Assembly (NCBI GenBank): GCA_945639195.1
Contig: CALZEE010000015.1
Location: 1-36,273, forward strand
DNA from: an uncultured Ignatzschineria sp.
Lineage (GTDB): Bacteria; Pseudomonadota; Gammaproteobacteria; Cardiobacteriales; Wohlfahrtiimonadaceae
DNA length: 36,273 nt
Reading direction: 5' to 3'
The stretch's first letter is position 1. Every line of letters begins with the position of its first letter. The translations under genes and the position numbers were made by a program. Positions 8,717 to 16,032 of this stretch are shown one piece after another. The notes beneath the pieces were generated by a model. The model searched no databases and was not told the origin of the DNA. It saw nothing but the letters and a program-made list of their open reading frames with translations.

Positions 8717-8982
8717 ATTTAAAACCTTTCTTATAAAAACTGCGGTCCGATCTTGCATCGATCAACCGTTAATCCCCTCTTTACCGCCAATCTATTGATT
8801 GACGCATCATGTTGAGGGTCGAACCTCTATTCTATTATATTTGAGAGGGATTTACCTAGTGATTCCCGCAATACGCTGTCTCCAGAAAATTGAGGCGCAT
8901 CTGGTTCTTTACCCTTTTATTGCCGGCATTTAACATGCCCCAAAAGGGCATTTCCTCTCTCCTCGCTTCATATTGTCCCTTA

Positions 8983-9747
8983 TTAGAGATATTGCTTCGG
9001 CGTTTTTCCTGTCATACGTTTAAAGAACTGCGCAAAGATCGTATCACTCGCAAACCCCAACTGGTGCGCCACTTCCATCAAAGGGAGATCATCACTTAAC
9101 AGTGCAATCGCTTTCAATAATCGCCACTGCTGGCGCCATGCCTGATACCCCAATCCTGTCTCTTTTTGAAAGATCCTTGTGATGGTCTTTTCACTAGCAC
9201 CCACGGTTGCCGTTAAGACATGAAGCGGTGGCGGCAATTGCTGAAAGTCGATTTTTTGTAATCGATAATCCTGCGGAAGCGCTAAATGCATCGACTCAAG
9301 CGTGCCATAACGTAGCTCATCCCATAATACCGATAACCAATTGCGCGCCCGCCCACTATCCCAATCTGTCTCCCAGGGCGATTCCGCAATCACTTCTAGC
9401 ACAGCCTTTAACAACGGCGAAACATTCCAGATCTGCGGCGCCGTTAAGGATTCAGGCAGATCTGAAAAATGCGCCGGATCAATATAGATCGAGCGATATC
9501 CCACAATCTCCGTCAGCATCACGCGATGTAAGTGATTCGGCGGAATCCACGCCAATCTTTGGGGCGGTAAAACAGAGAGCTGATTCCCCAGAAGAAGCGT
9601 CATCGCACCCTTTTCTGAAAAAAGAAATTGCCCCTTTTCATGCTGATGCGCGCCTGAATCATGGCGAATTAAATCTGAAGCAATCCCGATCACTGGGCTT
9701 TCTAAGTTGTCTGCATTAAACGCGCTATCTGCCGAAATCCATACCAT
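8983..9747 (-). CDS. AraC-family transcriptional regulator (NimR-like)
   Basis: 254 residues. The N-terminal half is a cupin-like sensor (HEKGQFLFSEKGAMTLLLG, then PPQRLAWIPPNHLHRV), as in the NimR/YeaM branch. The C-terminal part holds two helix-turn-helix motifs (about 178-200 GASEKTITRIFQKETGL and 225-250 VAHQLGFASDTIFAQFFKRMTGKTPKQY). It is divergent from the MFS pump across a 203-bp spacer, the same arrangement as E. coli nimR-nimT. The likely job is to control that pump in response to its substrate. Start chosen at the ATG after AGAGAGGA. Confidence 0.85.
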   Translation of the reverse strand: MVWISADSAFNADNLESPVIGIASDLIRHDSGAHQHEKGQFLFSEKGAMTLLLGNQLSVLPPQRLAWIPPNHLHRVMLTEIVGYRSIYIDPAHFSDLPESLTAPQIWNVSPLLKAVLEVIAESPWETDWDSGRARNWLSVLWDELRYGTLESMHLALPQDYRLQKIDFQQLPPPLHVLTATVGASEKTITRIFQKETGLGYQAWRQQWRLLKAIALLSDDLPLMEVAHQLGFASDTIFAQFFKRMTGKTPKQYL

Positions 9748-9950
9748 TTATAAATCCTCTCTCTTTTCGCTTACCACCCAAAACCAAGGATCAATGATTG
9801 CCCTCGTCCTTTCTACATCTATCAGCATAGTGGCAATTGTCCGATACTGCACATATCTTGTCTTAATATCTATTATACGGAAATGCGTAATTGATTACGA
9901 TAAGTCTTCCGCTCTGTCATTATTCATACCGCTGAAGGATTCTTAATATT

Positions 9951-11117
9951 ATGACCGCACCACAACGCTCAATGCCGAGATCATTACTGTTTCTGATCAT
10001 CGCACTTGTGATGTTTCCGCAAGTCGTCGAAACAATTTACAGCCCCGCGCTTCCGCTCATTGCCGAGCGCTTCGAAGTTCCCCAAAGCATTGCGACGCAA
10101 ACGCTCTCATTCTACTTTTTAGCCTTTGCTCTTGGCGTCCTATTTTGGGGAATTCTATGCGACAAAATCGGTCGGCGTCCGGCATTTTTACTGGCACTAT
10201 CGCTCTATACACTCACTGCTATTTTAGCGCTTCTGGCAACGCAATTTTCAATGCTTCTCATGGCGAGAATGGGCATGGCTTTTGCGGCAGCGATTGGCTC
10301 TATTGGTACACAAACCTTTATTCGAGATCAATTCTCCGGCGATCGTCTACGCGCGCTCTTCTCTCTCATTGGGATTGCGCTCGCGATCAGTCCGATCATC
10401 GGTCTGTTATTAGGCGCAGGCATGGTGCTCATTAATGGGGAGCTTGCGATCTTCACGCTCCTTGCGCTTATGGGGTTCCTCTTTCTACTCTGGAGCTTTA
10501 TCGCCCTGCCTGAAACGCGCCTTCAGCAAGCGACATCCGTACAACTGTTACCGCTTATTAAGGCGATGTTTCACGGGAAACATATCTGGCGCTCGGCACT
10601 CTTAATTGCCGCCTTTAATATCATGCTCTTTAGCTACTATCAGCTTGCGCCCTTTCTATTTGAAGCGCTCCAGTTACCAACATCACGTTATGGATTGAGC
10701 GGTTTTTTACTCGGCGGAGGCACCTTTATCGGCGCTTTTTGTAACCAGTATCTGATCAAACGGGGCTTTTCTGGTGACCGCTTAATTCAGCTCGCCATCT
10801 ATCTGGCATTTTTGAGTAGCCTTGCTCTGAAAGCCCTCGAATCTCATTGGAGTTTTATCCTCCCGATGCTCGGCATTATGATGGCTTATAGCATTGCTAT
10901 CCCCAATATTCTCGCAACCGCCTTAAAAGATTATCAACATGCTCTCGGCTCAGCAGGCGCGATCTTGGGGCTCTTTTACTACTCGCTGATTGGTCTTGGG
11001 CTGATTATTGCCGGCATGATGCCCTCGCTCGGGCTACTCCTGATTTTAGTCTCGCTCTTCGCTTGGCTCGTAAATAAACTATCAATCGTTCAACCTATTT
11101 CAACCCGTATTAAATAA
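9951..11117 (+). CDS. MFS multidrug transporter, Bcr/CflA type
   Basis: 388 residues with about 12 hydrophobic segments, an inner-membrane proton-coupled exporter. The loop 2-3 motif GILCDKIGRRPAF is the major-facilitator motif A, and YSPALPLIAERFEVP at the N-terminus is typical of the Bcr/CflA drug-resistance group. GAAGGA precedes the ATG by a somewhat long spacing. The neighbouring divergent AraC gene is its probable regulator, and a terminator follows at once, so it is monocistronic. The substrate cannot be told from sequence. Confidence 0.87.
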   Translation: MTAPQRSMPRSLLFLIIALVMFPQVVETIYSPALPLIAERFEVPQSIATQTLSFYFLAFALGVLFWGILCDKIGRRPAFLLALSLYTLTAILALLATQFSMLLMARMGMAFAAAIGSIGTQTFIRDQFSGDRLRALFSLIGIALAISPIIGLLLGAGMVLINGELAIFTLLALMGFLFLLWSFIALPETRLQQATSVQLLPLIKAMFHGKHIWRSALLIAAFNIMLFSYYQLAPFLFEALQLPTSRYGLSGFLLGGGTFIGAFCNQYLIKRGFSGDRLIQLAIYLAFLSSLALKALESHWSFILPMLGIMMAYSIAIPNILATALKDYQHALGSAGAILGLFYYSLIGLGLIIAGMMPSLGLLLILVSLFAWLVNKLSIVQPISTRIK

Positions 11118-11122
11118 GCCAT

Positions 11123-11179
11123 AGAAAAGCCCCAAAAGTGATTGGCACTGATCTGCTAATCATCTATTGGGGCTTTTCT
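11123..11179 (+). terminator. Long hairpin terminator after the MFS gene
   Basis: AGAAAAGCCCCAA (11123-11135) pairs with TTGGGGCTTTTCT (11167-11179). Inside the loop GATTGGCA and TGCTAATC can extend the stem imperfectly. A short T-run follows the plus strand. On the minus strand it could also end a transcript coming from the DUF2798 gene. Confidence 0.8.
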
Positions 11180-11235
11180 GTTTTATCCGTTTGTCTCGAG
11201 CCAATATAATTTAAGGCTTCAATCTTCAAAAAGGT

Positions 11236-11490
11236 TTACAGAGGTCGAACAAACAACAAGGCAAAACGTCTTACGAGCGGTAGTAATATCAGCACTGTGG
11301 GAAAAGCCACGCACCATGAAAACATCCAAGATTGTGCCCAATGGCTCACGACAAAATCTGCCCAGCCTACGGATTTCAAGGTGGAGATGAAGGAGATAAT
11401 GCACGACATCGCAAATGACAAAAAGAACGGGATTAAAAAGCGCAGTGCGCTATGTGGTAACTTAAAACGATCTGACGTTAACTGCGTCAT
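11236..11490 (-). CDS. DUF2798-family small membrane protein
   Basis: 84 residues with two hydrophobic segments (about 17-37 and 54-78). The pattern RFLIPFFLSFAMSCIISFISTLKSVG, a short loop, then WSWCVAFPTVLILLPLVRR-type sequence matches the DUF2798 family, whose function is unknown. It lies 61 bp downstream of the padR-type gene on the same strand and may be under its control. Several start sites are possible; the ATG used follows AGGAG-type sequence. Confidence 0.75.
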   Translation of the reverse strand: MTQLTSDRFKLPHSALRFLIPFFLSFAMSCIISFISTLKSVGWADFVVSHWAQSWMFSWCVAFPTVLILLPLVRRFALLFVRPL

Positions 11491-11551
11491 TTAAAAAACT
11501 CCTAAGATGAAAATGGGCGTTGAATTTCGTTAACGCTTACGGAAATAACAG

Positions 11552-12130
11552 CTAAAGATCTTTCTGCAAGATGGCTTGATACGCTGTTTCTATCTCTTTC
11601 GTTGCACGTGTGATGATCTCGACAATCCGATTCATCTCTACTTCAGAGAGTGCATCATGGCGAATCTGATGTCGAATGAGCTCTCGGAATTTTCCAATCG
11701 CCTCATTGAGCGCCGATGAAGAATCCATCTTCATGTGTAGAGAATCAATGGAAGCAAGCCGATCTTGTATCTGCGTGACGCGCTCCATATTCTCCGCCAA
11801 AAAGGCCTCGCCTTCTGCCGTAATACGAAAGACTTTACGGCGAGATTCCGTCTCGTCTTTGGCAATAAAGATCTGATCTTCGAGCATCGATAAAGTGGGA
11901 TATAACACGCCGGGGCTCGGGGCATAAATGCCGGCAGTCAATTCACCAATGAGTTTCATCAGCTCATAACCATGAGCATTTTGCGTTTTTAATTGCAGCA
12001 GAATCAACAGTTGCAGATCCCCGCGCTCAAATAATCGCTTCAATGGGCGTTTAAACGTGCCCTCTTCCTGCGGCTGATCACAAGCCGTTTCTGGGCAACA
12101 TTCTGCTTTTAACGCATTATTTGACGTCAT
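11552..12130 (-). CDS. PadR-family transcriptional regulator
   Basis: 192 residues. After a 35-residue N-terminal tail containing two cysteines (ECCPETACDQ), the PadR winged helix is clear: LQLLILLQLKTQNAHGYELMKLI, then GVLYPTLSMLEDQ and RKVFRITAEGEAFL. The C-terminal half is helical, as in the dimerisation region of the family. PadR proteins usually repress a neighbouring gene in response to a small molecule or peptide. The nearest same-strand gene encodes the DUF2798 membrane protein. The cysteine-rich tail is unusual but I cannot assign a role to it. Confidence 0.87.
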   Translation of the reverse strand: MTSNNALKAECCPETACDQPQEEGTFKRPLKRLFERGDLQLLILLQLKTQNAHGYELMKLIGELTAGIYAPSPGVLYPTLSMLEDQIFIAKDETESRRKVFRITAEGEAFLAENMERVTQIQDRLASIDSLHMKMDSSSALNEAIGKFRELIRHQIRHDALSEVEMNRIVEIITRATKEIETAYQAILQKDL

Positions 12131-12391
12131 CTCTTTTCCTTCTACTCACACGAATTGTCGATCTATCAGCCTTTTATCAATGCATTCAATTTAGAGATCC
12201 GCTCATAAAAGATACAGATATATCGATACAAACCACCTCAAAAATTATAAACCCTCTTTTACATGGATGCAAACTATTCTCAACCATGATTTACTCGATA
12301 TTTCTGGGAATCTTCTTTAAGATGAATGATGAACTATAAAAAAACGAATCCATAGAGATCCGCCTTATCATTAATAAACAAAGGAGTTTTT

Positions 12392-12886
12392 ATGATTGCC
12401 GACCACCCTTCTGTCGTTCGCGTCACTGAGTTTCTTAAACAACATGCCCATCCCCATATGCCCGTAATTTTGGACGATTCTGCCAGAACGGCAGAGGAAG
12501 CGGCCAATAGTTTAGGTTGCGATGTGGCACAAATTGCGAAAAGCATTCTCTTTCATAATTTAGAGAATGATTCGGCGGTGCTGGTGATTATCAGTGGAGA
12601 TCAACGTGTTGCCGAGAGAAAGGTGGCTGATCTTCTCGGCATTTCTCGTAAAAAACTGGGGAAAGCGAGTGCCGATTTTGTCCGTGAAAAGACCGGCTTT
12701 GTCATCGGTGGGGTTTCCCCTATCGCCCATACTGGCGAATGTACAGTATTTTTAGATGAATCGCTGCGCCGTTTTGAGAGCATCTGGGCAGCTGCTGGTC
12801 ATCCGAAATCTGTCTTTGAAGCTTCCACAGAAGCGCTTCAATCTTTTACAGAAGCGCCGTGGGTTGCGGTATCTAGCGAAGCTTAA
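12392..12886 (+). CDS. YbaK/EbsC-family aminoacyl-tRNA deacylase
   Basis: 164 residues forming a single YbaK/ProRS-INS editing domain. The conserved lysine of the editing site is Lys50 in AQIAKSILF, and the late motifs GGVSPIAHTG and GHPKSVFEAST are characteristic. The family hydrolyses mischarged tRNAs such as Cys-tRNA(Pro) or Ala-tRNA(Pro). Which one cannot be decided here. AAAGGAG stands at good distance from the ATG. An inverted repeat (12937-12946 with 12960-12969) follows, between this gene and the convergent C39-like gene, without a clear T-run. Confidence 0.88.
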   Translation: MIADHPSVVRVTEFLKQHAHPHMPVILDDSARTAEEAANSLGCDVAQIAKSILFHNLENDSAVLVIISGDQRVAERKVADLLGISRKKLGKASADFVREKTGFVIGGVSPIAHTGECTVFLDESLRRFESIWAAAGHPKSVFEASTEALQSFTEAPWVAVSSEA

Positions 12887-12979
12887 AAATATTGGGGCTA
12901 AAACGCGCATCTCTAGCGTTGATCCTACTGCTTGCGTTCAGCTTTGTGCAGATTAACGCCAAAGCTGAATCAACGCATA

Positions 12980-13420
12980 TTATGATTGATATACAGGAAT
13001 AAACCATTTTGGGGCCATCTCAGCAAAGTCCACACGTATATTACTCGGCAGATAGCTTGCTGAATCGAGCACAAACTCGCAATCCGCAAGACGTTTAAAG
13101 ACCACCCAATGCCAAAAATCCTTCCCCGCTTCTTGATGATGCTTAATCGCTAAGAGTGCGAGATCCGGCAATGCATCCCATGTGGTAAAGGGAATCTCTT
13201 GCGTCGCCGTGCTAAATCCTTCCCCTGCCAAAAGTTGCCGGACATAACCCGTATCAGACCAGAGCGCGGTATCCTCTGCGAAAATACCCCGGCTATTTGC
13301 AATCGCTTTCATTTCGGCATACGTTTTACCGGCAATATTAGCAACTGAGGCAATTCCGCATCCTGTCTTCTCTTCTTGTATTACGGGCGTGATCTGCTTC
13401 ATCATTATCTTATTCATCAT
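12980..13420 (-). CDS. C39-like cysteine peptidase-fold protein, unknown role
   Basis: 146 residues, a stand-alone papain-like domain. A catalytic triad in the order of peptidase family C39 can be read: Cys21 in KTGCGIASVANIAG, His104 in FWHWVVF, and Asp119 in FVLDSA. There is no signal peptide, transmembrane segment or ABC-transporter fusion, unlike the bacteriocin-processing C39 peptidases. No double-glycine precursor peptide was noticed nearby. The start is at the first ATG, preceded by GGAG at 7 nt. Related stand-alone proteins are generally annotated only as C39-like. Its substrate is unknown. Confidence 0.7.
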   Translation of the reverse strand: MMNKIMMKQITPVIQEEKTGCGIASVANIAGKTYAEMKAIANSRGIFAEDTALWSDTGYVRQLLAGEGFSTATQEIPFTTWDALPDLALLAIKHHQEAGKDFWHWVVFKRLADCEFVLDSASYLPSNIRVDFAEMAPKWFIPVYQS

Positions 13421-13478
13421 TCTCCAACTCCATTGTCATGCGTTAAAACTGTCGATACCGACCATTTTCGAATACTGC

Positions 13479-14333
13479 TTAAAACCGCTTAAACACCAAC
13501 ATAATGCCGGCAATAATCGCGATCATGCCCATTATTGCCATCAGCGTCATCGCATTGCCTAAAATAAGATAATCCAATATTGCTGTGACAATCGGTACCA
13601 GATAGAAAAGGCTCGTGATATTCACCACATTACCGGTGCGAATAAGCTGATAGAGCAACAACTGCGCCACCACAGAGATAATCACGCCCAGCCAAATTGC
13701 CGGCACCCAAAAGCCCCATGTAAACGTCACAAAGATCTCTTCCGTTGGTAAAAAGCAGAGACACATCACTATCGTAATGGCATATTGCAACGGTAAGATT
13801 CGCCCTGGCGTTTGAGCAATCCGTTTTTGGAGCAATGTTCCCACCGTAATACATAAAAGCGCACCGCCCGCGTACCAGAGCCCAAGCGTTGTGATTTTTG
13901 TGGTATCAATCCCTTTCGACACAATTAATACGAGTCCAATAAAGGCGAGCAGTAAGCCAAGTAAACGCTGTAAGGGATAATATCGTTCGGATAAAAGTAA
14001 CGTCAAAATTGGCTGTACACCCAATAACGTTGCCAAAATCCCCGGCGTTACGCCATGCGCCATCGCCTGAAAATAGCAGATTGAATAAGCCCCAATTAAG
14101 AGTGCGCCTGTCCCAAGCACATAGCACCGCGTCCCTTTTTCTGGCAACCACTCTTTTGTTTTCAGGGCGATCAGTAACAGAACGGCAAAAGCGGTGCCAT
14201 AACGAAAGAGTAATAGCATAAAGACCGAGCTATTATCTAAGCCCCAACGTGTAAAGATTGCACCACTGCCCCACAGTAATACAAAGAGTGCCATCATCGC
14301 CGTCGGTGAGGTGAGTTGTTTTTTTATGAGCAT
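13479..14333 (-). CDS. EamA/DMT-family transporter
   Basis: 284 residues from the ATG at 14331-14333, preceded by AAGGA at 8 nt. The frame stays open 32 codons further upstream, but that stretch is hydrophilic with no ribosome site. About ten hydrophobic segments in two repeated halves, each an EamA domain (first from MALFVLLWGSGAIFTRWGL, second from LWYAGGALLCITVGTLL). Such inner-membrane proteins export metabolites or amino acids. The substrate is not readable. It is the only gene on its transcript, and the neighbouring ygiW-like gene is separated from it by a terminator. Confidence 0.87.
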   Translation of the reverse strand: MLIKKQLTSPTAMMALFVLLWGSGAIFTRWGLDNSSVFMLLLFRYGTAFAVLLLIALKTKEWLPEKGTRCYVLGTGALLIGAYSICYFQAMAHGVTPGILATLLGVQPILTLLLSERYYPLQRLLGLLLAFIGLVLIVSKGIDTTKITTLGLWYAGGALLCITVGTLLQKRIAQTPGRILPLQYAITIVMCLCFLPTEEIFVTFTWGFWVPAIWLGVIISVVAQLLLYQLIRTGNVVNITSLFYLVPIVTAILDYLILGNAMTLMAIMGMIAIIAGIMLVFKRF

Positions 14334-14424
14334 GCCAAAAATCCTTAACATCGCGGGATCAAAGCCCGCTCGATCCGCTGATTTTTTAATATAGCACCCT
14401 TCTCCCTTATGACGATTTTTTACA

Positions 14425-14455
14425 CTCAAAAAAAGCCCGTAACAATGTTACGGGC
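14425..14455 (-). terminator. Terminator of the ygiW-like gene
   Basis: GCCCGTAAC (14435-14443) pairs with GTTACGGGC (14447-14455). The minus strand continues into seven Ts. It ends the transcript of the gene at 14507-14881. Confidence 0.9.
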
Positions 14456-14506
14456 CTGCTTGAAATTGTTAAAACTTATCGGATATTCGAATCACTTCAC
14501 CGATCA

Positions 14507-14881
14507 CTAAGGTTTCAACATAATGCGATCAACATCGATATCTGTGGGTTTATGGCGGTGATGATCTACTTCCCCGTAGATGATAACCGTATCTTCCGGC
14601 GATACTTGCACTCCGCGCCAGTCCTTATCATCAATCTCCACAACGACTTCACCGGTTGCATCTTTAAAGAGGTACTTATCACCACGAAGATGCTTCACAA
14701 TCGAACCTTCTAAAATCACATTCGCATCATCTTTTAATGAGATGGCATCTTTAACACTGATCGTTGCCGTCGTATTAATTTGTGTCCCTTCTTTAACCTC
14801 TGTAGAAGAAGGTCCATTAAACTGGGCAAATGCAACAGATGTTCCAAGAATGAGGGTGGTCACTAATGCTAATTTACGCAT
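14507..14881 (-). CDS. ygiW: YgiW-like periplasmic OB-fold stress protein
   Basis: 124 residues. A signal peptide (about 1-19, cut after VAFA) is followed by a bacterial OB-fold domain: VKDAISLKDDANVILEGSIV, the DKYLFKDATGEVVVEI strand pair, and DTVIIYGEVD. This is the NirD/YgiW/YdeI family; members bind small ligands in the periplasm and help tolerance to stress and cationic peptides. In E. coli ygiW sits directly upstream of qseBC. Here it is near a QseBC-type pair on the same strand but has its own PmrA/QseB-type promoter and its own terminator. AAGGAG precedes the ATG. Confidence 0.88.
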   Translation of the reverse strand: MRKLALVTTLILGTSVAFAQFNGPSSTEVKEGTQINTTATISVKDAISLKDDANVILEGSIVKHLRGDKYLFKDATGEVVVEIDDKDWRGVQVSPEDTVIIYGEVDHHRHKPTDIDVDRIMLKP

Positions 14882-14973
14882 ATTAAAACTCCTTAATATA
14901 TCAATATAACAATCTCAATTATGGTTCTTAATTCCCTATCAACCAGAGAACTAATAACCTACTTCATACTGCT

Positions 14974-15006
14974 ATTACACCATTAAAATCTTAACGTTAT
15001 CTTAAG
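14974..15006 (-). promoter_or_regulatory. PmrA/QseB-type box and -10 of ygiW
   Basis: Minus strand: CTTAAG-ATAAC-GTTAAG (15006-14990), exactly 10 nt, then TGTAAT (14979-14974) as -10. The box matches the known PmrA/QseB pattern of two TTAA half-sites 11 bp apart and takes the place of a -35, as expected for an activator-dependent promoter. The implied 5' leader is about 85 nt. Confidence 0.75.
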
Positions 15007-15327
15007 TCCAATATAAATTTTTATATCGTCATTTACCTGTGCGCCGATGGCGTTCAATACCACCAACTCATCATCTTCTAAGCCATTATTCATCGCAAAA
15101 AAAACCGCAACAACAAGGCTGCGGTAAGGGGAATGTGATTGCGAGCATATCGAGTAACAACGCAATCACTCAAGGAGGTCTTTTAAATGGATCTTCAGTT
15201 GCTCGCTTTACATATGCGGTAAAACCGCTAGGGTTAACTCTCATGCTAAATAGAGATCTGAAGATCAGTTGTTGTTTGGTTATTGGTTTATTGGACTATT
15301 GGACTATTGAGTTATTAGATATCTTCC
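15007..15327. other. Spacer between the ygiW promoter and the Arg/Gln/His-rich gene
   Basis: 320 bp without a clear gene. It contains the terminator at 15096-15125, an inverted repeat GTGATTGCG/CGCAATCAC (15135-15143 and 15161-15169), then a perfect AAGGAGGT (15172-15179) 7 nt before an 11-codon ORF on the plus strand (15187-15222, MDLQLLALHMR), whose end runs into a small GCGGT/ACCGC hairpin. A short direct repeat of ATTGGACT lies near 15290-15307. I cannot say whether the mini-ORF is real. Confidence 0.4.
15096..15125 (-). terminator. Probable terminator of the Arg/Gln/His-rich gene
   Basis: ACCGCA (15104-15109) pairs with TGCGGT (15120-15125), loop of 10 nt. The minus strand continues into eight Ts. 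It lies about 200 bp past the stop of the gene at 15328. Confidence 0.75.
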
Positions 15328-15741
15328 TTAGTTTGCAACCGGTGCATTCGCTCGGCGACTCGCTTGCCCATCTCTACGTGATTCTCGGCGCTCTGCTCGA
15401 TCATTTTTATGATCTCGTCTCTGATGCATCTGTCCATCTTTCTGATGTCGACGTTCACCATGATATTGATGTTTTGACTGGCTATCGCGGTGATTCATGC
15501 GTTGCCCATCATGCTGGCGATTGTTCATTCTTGTTTCACGATCACATGCTTGATTACTCTCTAGACATTGCTGACGTCTTTCACTTCGTGTCATCTCTGT
15601 CTTTTGCCCTTGAGCTTGTGATCTTTCTACTTGGCGATCCGCACGATTACCTTGTCCATCATTTCTTTCGCCTAAAAACTGGGCTGATGCCATAGATGTC
15701 GTTAAAACCAACGCCGCTGCTACTAACATTACCTTACGCAT
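15328..15741 (-). CDS. Exported Arg/Gln/His-rich protein of unknown function
   Basis: 137 residues from the ATG at 15739-15741, which has GGAG 8 nt upstream. The ATG six bases earlier (15747) is only 2 nt from that site. A clear signal peptide (1-20, ending SMASA) precedes a mature chain of about 117 residues starting QFLGE. The chain is very rich in Arg (about 23), Gln (about 17) and His (7), with almost no hydrophobic residues and two cysteines in a C-x6-C pair (QQCLESNQAC). It looks disordered and strongly basic. I do not recognise a family. Its promoter closely copies that of ygiW and both mature proteins start QF, so a joint role at the envelope is likely. Confidence 0.75.
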   Translation of the reverse strand: MRKVMLVAAALVLTTSMASAQFLGERNDGQGNRADRQVERSQAQGQKTEMTRSERRQQCLESNQACDRETRMNNRQHDGQRMNHRDSQSKHQYHGERRHQKDGQMHQRRDHKNDRAERRESRRDGQASRRANAPVAN

Positions 15742-15913
15742 ATTCATGTCTCCTCTTAAGTGACAATGGAAAATGAGTGGACTACTTACTACAAAACTCA
15801 TTCTTCCGACAATCTGTTGTTAATCATCCCGCTTGAATCTCAACTGATAAATTATTAGCGCTAAATCAAACGGGGTTTCATGACCTATTTAATGTCCTTC
15901 TTTCTATGGTCTT

Positions 15914-15946
15914 ATTAAACCATTTGATTCTTAACGTAATCTTAAG
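15914..15946 (-). promoter_or_regulatory. PmrA/QseB-type box and -10 of the Arg/Gln/His-rich gene
   Basis: Minus strand: CTTAAG-ATTAC-GTTAAG (15946-15930), exactly 10 nt, then TTTAAT (15919-15914). It differs from the ygiW box at one of 17 bases, and the spacer shares AATGG before the -10. The leader to the start codon would be about 165 nt. Confidence 0.75.
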
Positions 15947-15968
15947 ATCTCATAATCATTGTTATTAT

Positions 15969-16001
15969 TAAAAAAGGCTCTACTCAATTGAGTAAAGCCT
16001 T
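15969..16001 (-). terminator. Terminator of the qseBC-like operon
   Basis: AAGGCTCTACTCAATTGAGTAAAGCCTT forms a near-perfect hairpin (about 15974-16001). The minus strand continues into a T-run, 32 bp after the histidine kinase stop. Confidence 0.88.
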
Positions 16002-16032
16002 CTCATAATTCAATAATGCCGGTAATAGGCGT

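Noticed and set aside
8806..8835. GAGGGTCGAACCTCT resembles a tRNA T-arm
   Set aside because: No acceptor, anticodon or D-arm can be matched around it. Probably chance, not a tRNA fragment.
9207..9719. 170-codon plus-strand ORF
   Set aside because: Fully antisense to the AraC-family gene, with low-complexity composition and no ribosome site.
9707..9946. 79-codon ORF in front of the MFS gene
   Set aside because: No ribosome site and no recognisable pattern. It occupies the divergent promoter region of the AraC and MFS genes.
15039..15695. 218-codon plus-strand ORF
   Set aside because: It lies opposite the Arg/Gln/His-rich gene, whose repeated CG-rich codons keep the other strand open. The signal peptide, ribosome site and promoter support the minus-strand gene.
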